Shown: piece after piece, positions 22,437 to 34,640 of the stretch | Numbering within the stretch: the stretch's first letter is position 1 | Layout of the letters: each line of letters begins with the position of its first letter | Source: Acorus gramineus | Taxonomy: Eukaryota; Streptophyta; Magnoliopsida; Acorales; Acoraceae | Direction of reading: 5' to 3' | DNA: 64,000 nucleotides | Assembly: GCA_030737835.1 (NCBI GenBank) | Contig: CM060850.1 | Span: 25,472,296 to 25,536,295, forward strand | Notes under the pieces: model-generated | What the model was told of the DNA's origin: nothing | What the model saw: the letters and a program-made list of their open reading frames with translations, nothing else | The model's database searches: none | Made by a program: the position numbers and the translations under genes

Positions 22437-25400
22437 CTATGACCTTCCAAATCTGTTCCCGCTGCTGCGACCACCACCCCTCCCTTGGCCAAATCTGCTG
22501 CCGCCTCTGCCGTTTGAAAATCCTCTGCCACCCGAATATCCTCTGCCACCACCTCGGCCGCCTGAAAATCCCCTGCCACCACGCCATCCACTTGATTGTT
22601 CTCTTTCTTGTAAGGGAGGCAGCTTCTTCAACACCTCTATCATCACACCCGTGACATTTTCTTGTCCTGCAGTAATATCACCAAGAAAAAAACAACATTA
22701 TTCAAGGAGCCCGTGAAATCATCAAATAAAACCAACTCAATCAACACAGAACAGCACATCATGAAAGACCATTATTTAGTTGTTAATGATGCTGGGTGAT
22801 TTAGAAGGCAGAATTAATCAAAAATCAAATGGGATGACAAACTGGAACTGAGTACTAGAATAGAAGTCAGGCTATTATTGAGACGGGGTTCCATAGAACA
22901 TGATCTGTGATATAAGGGTGCATTTTCAAGCACAAATTAGAATATTTTGTTTTCCTTCATTTCTTGATCCATCTCATTTGATATTTTGACCAGTCTTATT
23001 AAATAGCAAAGTTCTGGCTTTTGCATGACATTTTGGATGTAATTGAGTTTTCTGATGTAAGACCTTCCGAATGGAAAAGAGAGCTGTTAAATTTTATTTT
23101 ATTTTTGGGGGGGAGGGGAGGGGAGGGAGGGATAAGGCTAAATTAAAATAAAAACTAGCAGGCAGATGTCTTGACTAGAGAGTGTGTGGCTACTATTCAT
23201 GGAAAGAATTCTAACTCATAAGCTCATGAAGTCTTCAACAATGAAATGGAACCAAGTAACACATCCAGGGCCTCAAATATATCTCCAAAAAATGAGTACT
23301 GCATGTTAGTGCTGCAATCACTTGCCTACAAGTAACACCAGCCTTTTTATTCGTTTGGGAGAGGAAAGAGAGATAGCTATGACACTATGGAAACATTTTC
23401 TAAGGTAATGTGAGAAGGCATGTCCATGTATCTTAAAATACTATTTTTCCACGTCTCCCAGCAACCAAAAGGTTTGGCTTAACATCAGCAAAACATCACT
23501 ATGCCAATTACCAATAAATGAAAATAAGGAATGCTACTCAAAATGTCAAATGTAGTTGACCTAAATATACCTTCAAGAAAGGCATTAACTTCATTTGTTG
23601 GAACATCAAATACCGCTCCCATGCCATCAGCAGTAAGAGATAAGCCTTGCACCTTTTCAATTTTTTCCTCTGGCAGAAATCTCCTGAAGACACTAAAAGC
23701 AGTCCTGAAATACCATCCAGCAAAAGCATAATCAGCCCCTGTAAAGACCTTTCATGGACCACATGCACTATAAATATCAGCCTAGTGAAGACCCTTCATG
23801 GACAGCACTCCTAATAAAAAGAATGCATGAATGCACATGTGCGCTAGTGTTTCTAGCTCTTCCAAACAACAATAATTCTCTCAAGAAGTGTGTTCATATG
23901 CATGAATGTATATAGCCATATCTATATTTTTTTGAATAAACTGTAGGCTTCCAATCTTATATAAAATAAAGAGTAGTCCCAAAGCAGATACAAACAAAAG
24001 AAAACAAAAGGAACCAAGCAAGCCATATCTATATTGATCTAATACTTTTATAAAAGCCGTCAAAAGATCATTAATAGGTAATTTATCCACTGCCCAAATA
24101 TGGATTCATACTAGCAAGAAACTAAAAATCAGAAGGGAGACATAGATAATAAGGTTGTAAAACTCACGAAGGAGTATATAGCTTCCCACACTTCAGAAGT
24201 AAAGTGACATAGTTCTCCAGTGAAGACAGCATTGACCTCTTCTTTATCTCAGTATAACCCTGCATAACAGCTCAAAGTTCAGTATCTTCTAGGACATTTT
24301 GAATATGGTAAATAAAGAACACTTACAGCTATGTTTGCAAGGGCTTTTGCAAGCAAATCCACTTCAGATAAACCAGACGAAGTCAAAAGTTCTTGTGCTA
24401 TTGACCGAAATATCGGAACCACACTGCATCAAGAAACAACACATTTGATATCATTCAAAACAATTTCCCTCAACAGTTAAATAACTTTATAAGGGAAGAT
24501 ATAACACACCTATCAGAAACTTGGGTAATCGTCTCAGCTGCTTCCAAACCCGCAGTTTGAGCTACATCATCAGGTTCAGGGGCAGATATGTGCTCAAACT
24601 TCACACCAGAGTCTCTTTCAATTCTAGAAATCATATAGGAATCTTTGCGCTCATAAAGAAGTATAGCAACACCGCTGTTTCCAGCCCTCCCAGTACGCCC
24701 TGATCGATGTATATAAGCTTCAACATCCTTCGGTGGTTCACACTGAAAACAAGCCAGGTAACAGTCAAGGAAAATGAACTTCAATGTTCAGAATGATCCT
24801 TTTACATAAATTTTTTAATGTTGCGGTTTTAACGAGGGCAAATCAAGAGGACTCCTTAGGATGTCATCCATATTGGTACCACCCTGCCAAGGCACATACT
24901 TGATTGAGTTGTTCTGAAGCAATTGGTTGCATTAGCGTTGGTACAGAATTTTCTCTCATTCATATTCTTACTATTTTCAGATGATGCCAAGCTAAAGATT
25001 GGGTTTAAACAATCAGATAAAAAAGAGAACAAACGAAATACCTGAATAACTACTTGAACGTCACTGATGTCCAATCCACGTGCTGCCACGTTTGTAGCCA
25101 CTAAAACGAGGAACTTTCCAGATCTGAACCCAGCAATTATGACCTGCATGACAAAAGCTTAACATCACAAAAAAAATACAATGAAGAATAGTAACTTGAA
25201 TATGAAAGAAACATGGGGCAGCTAGTGCTTCCTCAGTCCTACATGCCAACCTACTTACTTCACGAGTCGACTGCTGTATATCCCCATGTAAAGCTCGGGC
25301 TCCAGGCAACAAGCCAGCAAGCTCAGAAGCAGATTCTTTGGTCTCGGTAAAAATAATAGTTCGACCACCACTAAAAAAAGCATATGAGGAAAAATTAGAT

Positions 25401-28202
25401 AACTGTAAAAAGGGAAGGAAACAACATTTAAGAGACCCTTGAAGATACAAACCGGCTATAACAAGTTATTAAATCTGGAATAAGTTTCGATCTAGCTTTA
25501 CGCGAGCAGGGAAGCACGAGATGCCTAACACTTGCACTAGCCTTAAGTTTTTCATTTCCAACAAGATCAGCAGTTTTTTTCTCGGGTTTAAGAAACCTGG
25601 CCGCAATCTGGAAATACAAGACAAAATACTCTAGTGACTATAAAAAAATATATTGAAAATTGAAAACAGCACACACGCAATACACAAGAATCAATTTGAC
25701 AACATAAATTGGATCCCAACCTTCTTCACCCAGTCTGGCATTGTGGCACTAAAGAGAAGCGTCTGGACTTTAGTCAAATCATCCACCTTCCCTGCAAAAT
25801 AACAAATACAGGGTCAGCACTTCCAGACAAAAATCAATCAACAGAGCATCCACACTATTCTACTAAGAAAGGGGTCTGGTTACCAGCTGAAAACTGCATG
25901 CTACCCCTTCACACATATATTTGTGGAATGGGGTGCTCTCAAATAATCTGGAGTTTTTGAGAAACTATCCATTTTAATGTGTGAAATGTCAAACAATATT
26001 AATGGTAAATTAAAAACTAATTTCTCATGCCCCCTTCAAATAATCTGGAGTTTTTGAGAAACTATCCATTTTAATGTGTGAAATGTCAAACAATATTAAT
26101 GGTAAATTAAAAACTAATTTCTCATGCCCCCTTCACCAGTAAACAGTTGACATCTTCTAAATGTGGATGCATGGTGAAATGAACCTATTTTCCTTAATAC
26201 TTTTTCTATTTCCCTCATAACAACTCTATCTAGAGATTCTAGACAGATATTTACTCCCTCATGTAACACTGTGAATGTGAATTCACGTAACATCAATGAT
26301 TAAAAAAGGCATGCATATTCTGAATCTCACTATAATTCACATTTACTTGGGAAATCGGTATTTGTTATGCACTGAACCTTTGCCTGGAACAAATCAGACA
26401 ATGCATACCAAAAGATCTTGTTACAAAATGCAAGAACACGTACCAAGAATAAGCTCGACATCATCAACAAAACCCATGTTCAGCATTTGATCAGCCTCGT
26501 CAAGAACACGGAATTTCAGCGATCTTAAATCAAGGGTTCCCTTTTCAACAAAATCCTACAACAAATAAACAGGAGAAATGAGTGTCAGAATCAGATACCA
26601 ATGCGCTAAAGGAAGGAATAAATCCAATTCCTTACTCCATTGAACGATGAAACTGGAGAATCAAATATTACCTTTATCCTCCCTGGGGTTCCAACAACTA
26701 TGTCAACACCTCTTCTCAAAGCACCCTCCTGAGGACCATAAGGTGCCCCTCCATACAAGCAGCATGCAGACAATCCCAATACCCTACCATAGTCTTGGAA
26801 GTCTGCATACACCTGAAATTAAGGAAATGTGTCAGACTGGAGTTCCCAATACAATATATAACATACAAATAGGGTGAGAATAAATAATTGAAACAGCATT
26901 TTTAATTGTACCTGATTTGCCAACTCCCTGGTAGGCAGAAGGACAAGAACACTTGGTGACCTTCCATAGCCTGTATTTCTAGATTCTTTTGTGCGCCCGT
27001 TTGTTAAGGATTCCAATAATGGCAAGACGAATGCCAGTGTTTTTCCCTGCCACAACGTGAAGAAAAACATAAGCTAATTATGTAACTTAATAATTCAATA
27101 AAGGACACACATGATAAAATAGCACGGGATGCCAACCAAAACAATGATTCAAGGAATTATGAAGGAAAACTAGAAGTCATTCAAATCAGTCTACACCTTA
27201 ACAAGAATACAAAAATTGGTCTCAATTCAATGTTGTGCTGAAAATAAATAAATTAAGAAAAACATGTGATTTCCTTCACCACTGAGATTACACAAATAAA
27301 TTCATATAAATTAACAACAATACCGAAAATTGCCTCTGCTCAATATCAAGTTGAGGAAACAAAAAATCATGCACTTTCCTGCACTTCAAAGTGAATTCAT
27401 ATAACTAGAAGAATATGGTATAACAACTAACAAGTTAACCAAAATGAGCTTTCCATACTACATGATTCAGTAAAATAATGGAATCAACGTTTACATCCAC
27501 ATGAGAAAATCAGCCACAAAACAATGTTCTATTCCCACTGAAATATTCCAAATTTGGGATAATGCCTCAACTAACGGGGTTCCGTCAACTTTTTCCCAGT
27601 CAACTTCTTGGCATAAGAAGTGAGAGGATTAATACTGCATAAATTATCATAAATCATATTCTAAATCAAGCATTACAGTTGATGAAACAATAAAACAAAA
27701 GGAACAATCAAGAAATCAATCTGATTTTCCATACCTGACCAGTCCGAGCGCGCCCAACCAAATCAGCCCCGTCTAGGATGACATTGAACGTCATGGCCTG
27801 GATAGGGAACAGCGCCTCGATCCCCTTCGACTTGAGCGCCTCCCTCAGCGGCGCAGAGATCCGGAAATTCGAAACCGCGTTAGGGTCGGACACCTTTTCG
27901 TCGTCGTCCAGTTCACCGTCCGTCTCAGAAACCCTAGCCTTCTTCGTCGGCTTTATGATCGGTTCCCCCATATCGGAGCTGGTCTCGCTCCTCTCCTCCT
28001 CGTCTGAAGAGACCTTCCTCTTCTTCGACGTCTTCTCCTCTTCTATCTTCTTCTTCTTCTTCTCCTTCTTCATCTTCTCCGGAGAGAGATCGTCCGCTTC
28101 GGATAGAAGGAGCTTCTCGGCCTTCTTGGACTTCTTCTTCTTCTGCTTGATGAGATCGAGATCCGGAGATGAGAGGGGGTCGGAAAGGGCGATAGAAGGC
28201 AT
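22437..28202 (-). CDS. RH7: DEAD-box ATP-dependent RNA helicase 7 (nucleolar, GUCT/RGG)
   Basis: Plant homolog of PRH75/DDX21, an ATP-dependent RNA helicase/chaperone of nucleolus and nucleus. Thirteen exons: 28202-27735, 27046-26912, 26812-26672, 26555-26444, 25791-25721, 25607-25453, 25370-25259, 25143-25042, 24742-24510, 24423-24327, 24259-24168, 23704-23571, 22666-22437; 2082 bp, 693 aa. The Lys/Glu-rich N-terminus (about 1-100) is nucleolar-signal-like. Motifs in order: Q motif (113-135), ARTGQGKT (152-159), PTRELANQ (194-201), TPGR (243-246), DEAD (267-270), SAT (300-302), [10 protein letters not shown] (414-423), HRSGRTGR (444-451). The GUCT domain is at about 545-640, and a Gly/Arg-rich RGG tail (about 645-693) binds RNA. 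No essential motif is lost. Intron 4 has a 97-bp tandem duplication and intron 11 a LINE tail. Telo-boxes flank the TATA box. Confidence 0.96.
23915..24035 (-). mobile_element. 93-bp LINE 3' tail with exact 14-bp target duplication in RH7 intron 11
   Basis: The insert 23929-24021 reads, on the minus strand, as a T- and G-rich plant LINE 3' end (CTTTTGTTTTCTTTTGTTTG, GGACTACTCTTTATTTTATA) ending in a short A-run. It is flanked by the direct repeat GCCATATCTATATT at 23915-23928 and 24022-24035, identical in both copies. Its orientation is the same as RH7. Confidence 0.82.
25940..26133. repeat. Perfect 97-bp tandem duplication in RH7 intron 4
   Basis: The block beginning AATAATCTGGAGTTTTTGAG and ending CTCATGCCCCCTTC appears twice head to tail with period 97 (TAATCTGGAG at 25944 and at 26041). 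I see no differences between copies, so the duplication is recent or maintained by conversion. Confidence 0.9.
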
Positions 28203-28281
28203 GGTGACTGCTCTGCTTCTGCTGCGAGAGAAGGTATGGCAGAGAACGGCAGCAGCAGGAGAAAGAGGAGGATTAAGGAGG

Positions 28282-28322
28282 CTAGGGTTTTGATATTTAT
28301 AAAGAGTCGGTGGAAACCCTAA
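28282..28322 (-). promoter_or_regulatory. TATA box flanked by telo-boxes upstream of RH7
   Basis: On the minus strand TTTATAAATATCA (28303-28291) is a good TATA box about 90-100 bp before the ATG. AAAACCCTAG lies just downstream (28291-28282), and an AAACCCTAA telo-box in plus orientation lies just upstream (28314-28322). This layout is typical of plant ribosome-biogenesis genes. Confidence 0.55.
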
Positions 28323-30334
28323 CGAGCGGAAAAATATCTATCGCGCACCGAGTACCCGTTTACGATAAAACCGAATCCGAACTCAGTGGGTTTCTTCTTG
28401 GGTGTAGTTATGAGGTTGGGTTTCTACCCGAGGTTTTGTTAAATAGAATGGTATGTTAGACTCAATCAGTATAGCAGTTTCAATTATAATCTTATATATC
28501 TTATTAATTTTTTTTATTCATTATCACGAGGTATATATCTCATTGAAAAAAATTTATATTTTTAATAAATAATATCATTCAATAAAAATTCATTAAAATA
28601 TACTTCAATGTTTATAAAATTACATACTTCATTAAATTAGTACTAATTATTATACACGTGCCAAAACACATGGGATAACATTATAAATAAATAAATAATA
28701 AAAATTATGTAAAATTAAATAATCATTAAATAAAAATACAAACTTGTTCATTTATACAATGTTGAAAAGATGTAAATAATCATGGTATTATATTGCTTGT
28801 TATATATGCAAATAAAATAACAAAAAGATGTAAAATTTAAATAAATAATATATGCATTTTCTCGTGTACTTTTATATTATATTATTCATAACTATGATAT
28901 TGATGTAAATACAATAATATAGAAGAAATGTCTATATAATACTAAACCATCCAAAAAGCCAACACATTCCTTTCAATATATATCATAATAAATCTACACC
29001 ATATGATAATTTTCTTGTATTATAATAAAATTAAGGTAACAATTTTTCATAAAATTCAATTGAGATAGATTTAATGAATATATTTAATTTTAAATTATTA
29101 ATATTTTAACATATTAATATGATTTACTTAAATCTTCTTAAAAAATAATAATGATTTATTTAAACCCAATTTGAAATCTTAAATTTTTAATAAATAGGAT
29201 ATAAGTAATTACTAAATTTATGGGAGGATAAAAACAAAAATGAAAAAGTTAAGTCATTTATCTTTAATAAATAGGTATTAAATCAGTGAGTGATTTTCAA
29301 GGGGGGTCGTAGCGTTGGCGCAGAAATTTCCGAAAGCCATCCCGGAAACGATTTGGGCTAATATTGGTTGAGCGCAACAATGGTTTGTTTAGGGGTAAGA
29401 CTATGTATGTAGAGAGCTGATAGGACTCCAGCAACTTTTTCATGGCAACTTTTTCAAGGCCTCCACAATACTTATCAAAAAAAAATTTCTTCCTTCTTTT
29501 CTGTAGCATGGCACTCAAAAAGGAATCTTCAAATTTGACCATTGGATCAAGAGACTCTCTCAATCCCACAAACTTCATGAAAGTAATTGTTAGGCTCAAT
29601 TGAGAAACAATTTGAGAGTTAGATTATTTTTTTAAAGTTATGTTTAAAATTAAATTTGTAAGAAGTTGCATCTCAACATATTATGGAAAAACTAGGTGTA
29701 TGCAGCTTTTAATTAAATTGTATTTTTTTCTGTTTGGAAACGGGTTTAAGGAACACAACTTCTTGCAAACCCAAAAACTCCACAAACTCATTTTCAAACA
29801 AGGACTTAAACATCAGCCCATTTGCGTACACGTGTCCCTGATCACTCCCATCACATTGATTCTCCCACCTACTTTTTTTTCTCTCATCTTTCACTCAAAA
29901 AAACCTAATGATATATGAGAACCTCAAAGTACTGTAGGGGTCAAGTAAATGTGATTTTTAAGTGTTGCTTGTATGATCTATTTTTCATTGTATGTTTAAT
30001 TAGGTACTGCTTATATTCAGCCAATGGTCAATTTAACATCATTAGTATGTACTATATTGGTATATCTTGTATTTGTAGATGTATACAACAACTAGTATGT
30101 TATATATATGTTGTTCAGATATATGGTTTGCAAAATTTGATATGTACAACACAGAAGGAACTGTCTTTCTTGGTTAGGCCTAAGTGAACTGCTATAGCAT
30201 TTAAGAGAGACTACTCAAACTGGATCATCTAAAGCAATGGAAAAAGATTCCCTCTCCTCCCAGTAATTGAGTTGCAATGTTTTTTTATTTATTTATTGTT
30301 GTGAAAATTGAGTTGCAATGTTGTTGGGTGCATT

Positions 30335-30645
30335 TTTTTCATTAATAAATAATATGGGTAAGGGTTGTGCATCAATGACAAATATTTTCATTAATATGGG
30401 TAAGTACTGAGCATAAAAAACTATTCAGTTTCATTAATATATAATATGAGTAAGTATTGTACACCAAATACTTATATTTTCATTAATACATAATATGGAT
30501 AAGTATTATGCATCAAATACTAGTCCATTCATCATTAATAAATAAATCTGGGTAAGTAATAGGTATCAAAGACTAATATTTTCAGTAATCAATCATATGG
30601 GTAAGTAATATGTATCAAAGACTAATATATTCATTAATAAAATTG
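30335..30645. repeat. Degenerate minisatellite, unit about 50 bp
   Basis: Units of the form TTCATTAATA..TAATATGGGTAAGTA.T...CATCAAA.ACTAATA recur about six times with small insertions and substitutions. There is no coding context. Confidence 0.65.
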
Positions 30646-30659
30646 ATCCTTTTTTCATA

Positions 30660-30965
30660 GATATAAAAGCCAACAAAGAAGAGTTACACGAATCAACAGC
30701 CATGATTTTAATCACACAACTCATTTTTTTATTTAAATCCATCAACCATACCAAACACATATTCATATACTAAAGCCAAAATTGTTATTTTAAAAGTTAT
30801 GACTCTTTGTTCACATATTATCTCACTTATCCTTAGTTTATCCGGAGTGAACTAAACAACAAAAAAATTGATTTTTACGATTCCGAATGAGAATAACAAA
30901 AAAAGTTAACTAAACAAAAAATTGCTTATTGTGCGTGGATTATTATTTATCCCTATATAGCTATC
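30660..30965. repeat. Copy of a dispersed intergenic family
   Basis: Contains ACTCATTTTTTTATTTAAAT and GAATGAGAATAACAAAAAAAG followed by AACTAAACAAAAAATTGC and TATTTATCCC. Similar runs occur at about 37950-38000 (CAATGAGAATAACAAAAAAC, ACCAAACAGAAAATCAC). The boundaries are approximate. Confidence 0.35.
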
Positions 30966-31291
30966 AAGGCCGAAAAACCAAAATCACACCCCCAGGGGGT
31001 TAAAATTTTGGAGGAATAGCATTCTCCCAGTCCACTTCATTTGATTCCTCGCAAATTGTGAATCATCCCCTTCTAGTTGTTCAAAAACTTTTTGAAATTT
31101 TAATGTACCTTTCAACATGAAACACGTTAAATTCTATCTTGTTGGCACATCTAAATACACAGGACCTTTGTACAAAAACTTATTCGTAACAAATTTTTTG
31201 AATCCAGCCTTTACCTCACAGCATATCAATTTCTGGCTTGCTCTAGCATCACTCTTTGAGGACACAAAGCTTTTGTACCACTGAAAGGTTG

Positions 31292-32304
31292 ATCCATGTT
31301 AGTGTTGGGCCCATTTTGAATGACTCATTCTTTGGTTGACCAAAAATTGAGTATTCTTTTTTCTCTTCCCAACACTTTAGTCCTACATCGGTTAAAACTA
31401 CTTAATTGTTTCACCTTATACATAGAGTCAAACTATTCCATTATTGAGACTTGTTGAACCAAACCCCTACGCGCGCGCACACGAGGCCCAACCCATCAAC
31501 CCGTGGGTTTGGATTTCTGGTGGAAAAACTAGTTAACCGGGCGTGCGCACTCGCATGAGGCGGGGCGGGCCGGGTTGCGGGCCACACTTGGGCGCGCACG
31601 CAGGGGGGGTGCAAATCCCTCTCCTCAGGCCACTCTGGGCCCTTTCCGCGGGTTCGGGCCATGCGCGGCGCGTGGGTTTCTTTTTGTCTCTCGCGACAAC
31701 TTTTCAACTCCTTTCCAAAACCGTCCGCGCCGAGATGATGCGTGTATTAATTAATTGCCCGTTGATGTGCGCAATTATTTCAATTAATATGCGCAATTAG
31801 TTACAATTTTAATGCACGCATTTATTTTGTCGGTTTTCCTTTTTTGTGAACGTTGCTGCTGGACTGCCTATATAAAGGTGTCAAATTCGTCTCTCTCTAC
31901 ATCAACGAAAATCACAAGTCCACCACCAAAAACAACACACTGTTCTTCTGTTTTGGTTTTTTCCTTTACAGAGGAGTCTGTCCTTTCCATTTGTCTGGTT
32001 CTCTGATCTGAGCTTCTGAAAGGATCGCGCCTGTTCACTGTGTTCTCCTCGTACCTCGCACCCCAGGAGGCATAACCCTGGTGGTCGTATCTCTCAGTGG
32101 TAGGAGCCGTTCATCCCTGTGCGTGGGGGGGCCTTATTCACCGAGGACAGAGCGTATCTGCTCGCTTCCACCAAAACTGATATGTTTTCTAATCCTCTGT
32201 TCTTATTTGCAGAATATTTGCTGTGTTTTATATTGGTTTGAATCTGTGGCCTTACTAGGTTCTTTGCATTGCCCTGATTTTGAAAAAGATTTTCTAACAA
32301 TCCA
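31292..32304 (+). mobile_element. Solo LTR (1003 bp) with 5-bp target duplication
   Basis: The element 31297-32299 begins TGTTAG and ends CTAACA, a perfect 6-bp terminal inverted repeat of LTR type. It is flanked by ATCCA on both sides (31292-31296 and 32300-32304). It has LTR architecture: a TATA box CTATATAAAGG at about 31868-31878, a CT-rich leader after it, and a GC-rich block at 31470-31740. No primer-binding site, gag or pol lies beside it, so it is best read as a solo LTR left by recombination between two LTRs. Confidence 0.82.
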
Positions 32305-32824
32305 TAACAACATGACTGCACCTTTATAATGTATCACAAAGAGAGAATGAACAACAACTTTGTTTAAGGCCCTGTTTTTTGGTGCTTGGATCTGGATGAG
32401 ATCCGGACTGGAATGTGACCAGAATCACCAGAGAAGATGTTGTTCCCGATCAAGAAGCCAAGATCAGAGCAAATCCGGATGGATCTCGTTCGATCCACTA
32501 GAGGACCACTTGAGGAGATGGAGATGAAGTAGTTCCGACTGAAGATTAACTTGACATTGGTGTCTTGCTTGTCAAAGAAGCTTGATCAGAAGCTCAAATC
32601 AGACATTATCTCATCTTTTTTAGGGAGAAGAAGACAAAAAGAATTTTCCAAAAAATTGATCTTGTACCTCAAACTTAGGGGTGTAGGTCGCTATTTATAG
32701 ATAAATCTTATACGCAAAGCACACTTTGATAACATCATGATAACTCAATTTGTCACGTTTTGGTGAGGTCACATGATAGATAACTCAAAATAGGCACATG
32801 CTTACAAGATCCATCGTTTGTATA

Positions 32825-33430
32825 GGTTGTCAATAGGCCTGTAACTGAGTCAGGTTCAGGCCGGGTCAAGGTGAACCCGACCCAATCCGACAGTTGAGTC
32901 CTCCGCACCTAGGTTCTATTTAGGACCCGACGGACCCAGAACATCAATGTTCCGGGTCCAGATTCGGTGGCCCAGGTCAGACCCAAGTCCGATGGTCATA
33001 TATCTCTCATATGGTATGTTCTTTATATTTTTCTCATATTCTTAACTTGAACTTATTTGTTTGTTTATTATTTTTACAAATTTCAGTCACATAAGGAGAA
33101 ATTGAAAATGAAGAGAGGGTGGCAGATGTCTCACATCCGGGTTTTTCCATTTTCATTTTGGGTAGTGGACATGTGGGTAGTGACTAAATGGACTACAAGC
33201 ATTTGATTTTGGGCCTTGGTAGTGGGTTAATTTTTTGTGCTACGAGTGTTAGGTTGAATCATAAACAAAACAAATTAGCTTAGGATATAAGATTCGATTG
33301 GGTCAATCGGGTCCATATGATTGGGTAGGGATGGATCCGGACTCGGACCCGACCCGCTTTGATGGTCAGGTCCTTCGAACCGGATCCGTATTAAGTCTCG
33401 GATCCTTCAGGTTGAGTATTTTATGTCTTT
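32825..33430. repeat. GGGTC/GACCCG-rich dispersed repeat, copy 1
   Basis: Rich in CAGGTTCAGGCCGGGTC, GAACCCGACCC, CTCGGACCCGACCCGC and similar words in both orientations. Related blocks lie at 57440-57945 and 60990-61425. These resemble non-autonomous DNA elements common in plant intergenic DNA; the family is not settled. Confidence 0.45.
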
Positions 33431-33584
33431 TATCGGATCAAGGCACCTAGCTATCACCGACTTGTCATGATTTGTCAAGTGAGAATGATTAGCCTTGCAT
33501 GTAAACTTGGCATCACCCTTACGTTTTCTCATTTAGGTTGGATCACTTAAAAGAGGTACTTCCGCTTTTAATTAAACAGAAAAT

Positions 33585-33768
33585 TAAAAAAGTGTTGTCA
33601 AACGCATTCTAAAAAACTGACTTAATTGAAAAGTTATTTTCAGTTTTAGTGCAAAAATGTTTCTTTTTAAAAAGCGTAAAAAATGCGTTTTTCATGAATC
33701 AAGTCTATTTAAGCCACTTTATTCAAAATTTTATTTTTTAAGCGTGTTTCCAAACAGACCCTTAGAAG
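33585..33768. repeat. MITE-like block shared with 54745-54925
   Basis: Contains AAACGCATTCT..AAAACTGACTTAATTGAAAAG, TTTTAGTGCAAAAATGTTTC and CCACTTTATTCAAAATTTTA, ending GTTTCCAAACAGACCCTTAG, a hAT-type terminus. The block at 54745-54925 aligns along most of this length. Confidence 0.5.
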
Positions 33769-34221
33769 GAAATACCAAAAGTGATCCAACTATCTTCTAG
33801 TGATAGTTTATCTCTGAAGCCCTCTTTGCAAAAAAGGAGAGGACTTCTCAACAAGTTTGACTGAAAGTTGTACGAAAGAAGGAATAATGAATGAGATCAA
33901 AGTATATGCCAAGCTTATACCGAAATCCTTTTGTTGGCTCCCTGTCCTACGGGGAGGTAATGGAGAACGCTAGGATGTGACACCCGACTCGTTGAAGGAA
34001 TGGTGGGTCATGATAGTAAAAAAACCCAACAATTCTAAAAAAATCCATAGATAATAAGTGTTTATATGCAATTACAGTTCTTGTACATCAAGACGCATTT
34101 TAAAATCATGAGTAAATCAAAGGCATAGCAAAAAATAACTTGTTGTGTACGCAGGGGCGTTACATACGACATGTAGAAGAACATTGTATCCCTTGGTGAT
34201 GCCATTCACTTCTTGTCATTT

Positions 34222-34438
34222 TCATTATGCATGACACTTGTCATTTGCATTAACCGGCTTTATTGTCAAGAATTCTCTCCTCTCTCCTTCTACTTATACT
34301 CACAACCAGGTTTACTGGCTTGTTTTTGTTCTTCTCTATTTTCTCTCACTTTCTTCAGTGTTGTACTTCAAAATCTTTAATGAAATTAAAGTAGTAATAT
34401 CTACCTATTTTTCAAAAAAAAAAAAAATCATTATGCAT
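34222..34438 (+). mobile_element. 5'-truncated LINE 3' tail with exact 12-bp target duplication
   Basis: The insert 34234-34426 ends in a 13-base A-run after TTAATGAAATTAAAG..., typical of plant L1 3' ends. It is flanked by TCATTATGCATG at 34222-34233 and 34427-34438, identical in both copies. Confidence 0.75.
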
Positions 34439-34544
34439 GTAAAACACCTGAAGACTGAAGTCCCTCGAGAATGAGCTGTATGTATCAACACGAAGGGCAA
34501 GCGCACACAGTGTATAAGGTTCAAAGCCTAACATAAACTCCCCA

Positions 34545-34640
34545 AGAGAGGAGTATAACCAGGATCAAACCCTGGTCGTCCACTAGGAACGAGTGCCTCT
34601 CTTCCACCTCGCTATGCGAGAGGGCGTGTAATGCCCACCA
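34545..34640 (-). repeat. tRNA-like (SINE-type) fragment
   Basis: On the minus strand CCAGG-GTTTGAT-CCTGG forms a perfect 5-bp T-arm stem with a 7-base loop, and GTTTGATCC is one base away from the pol III box B consensus. Upstream TAGCGAGGTGGAAGAG resembles a decayed box A. The acceptor and anticodon stems are not tRNA-like, so this is not a functional tRNA. A SINE head is the likeliest reading. Confidence 0.45.

Larger units (their letters stand above)
28323..31291. other. AT-rich spacer upstream of RH7
   Basis: Three kilobases without a supportable gene. The minus-strand frame at 29297-29599 (100 aa) has no recognised family. A degenerate tandem repeat lies at about 30340-30645. A block at 30840-30960 resembles the dispersed family also present near 37900 and 58100. 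Confidence 0.5.
32305..34221. other. Repeat-rich spacer, no gene
   Basis: Holds a TE-end-like start (AAGGCCCTGTTTTTTGG at about 32368), a GGGTC/GACCCG-rich repeat (32825-33430) and a hAT-MITE-like block (33585-33768). No coding region is supported. Confidence 0.5.

Noticed and set aside
29297-29599. 100-codon minus-strand open frame as a gene
   Set aside because: No recognisable domain, isolated in AT-rich repeat DNA, and no supporting neighbouring exons.
32368-33768. Single hAT element spanning 32368-33768 (AAGGCCCTGTTTTTTGG to CCAAACAGACCCTT)
   Set aside because: The ends are only loosely complementary and no 8-bp duplication was found, so only the inner repeats are listed.
34545-34640. 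Functional tRNA gene on the minus strand
   Set aside because: Only the T-arm is well formed. The acceptor stem and anticodon arm do not fit, so it is listed as a SINE-type fragment.
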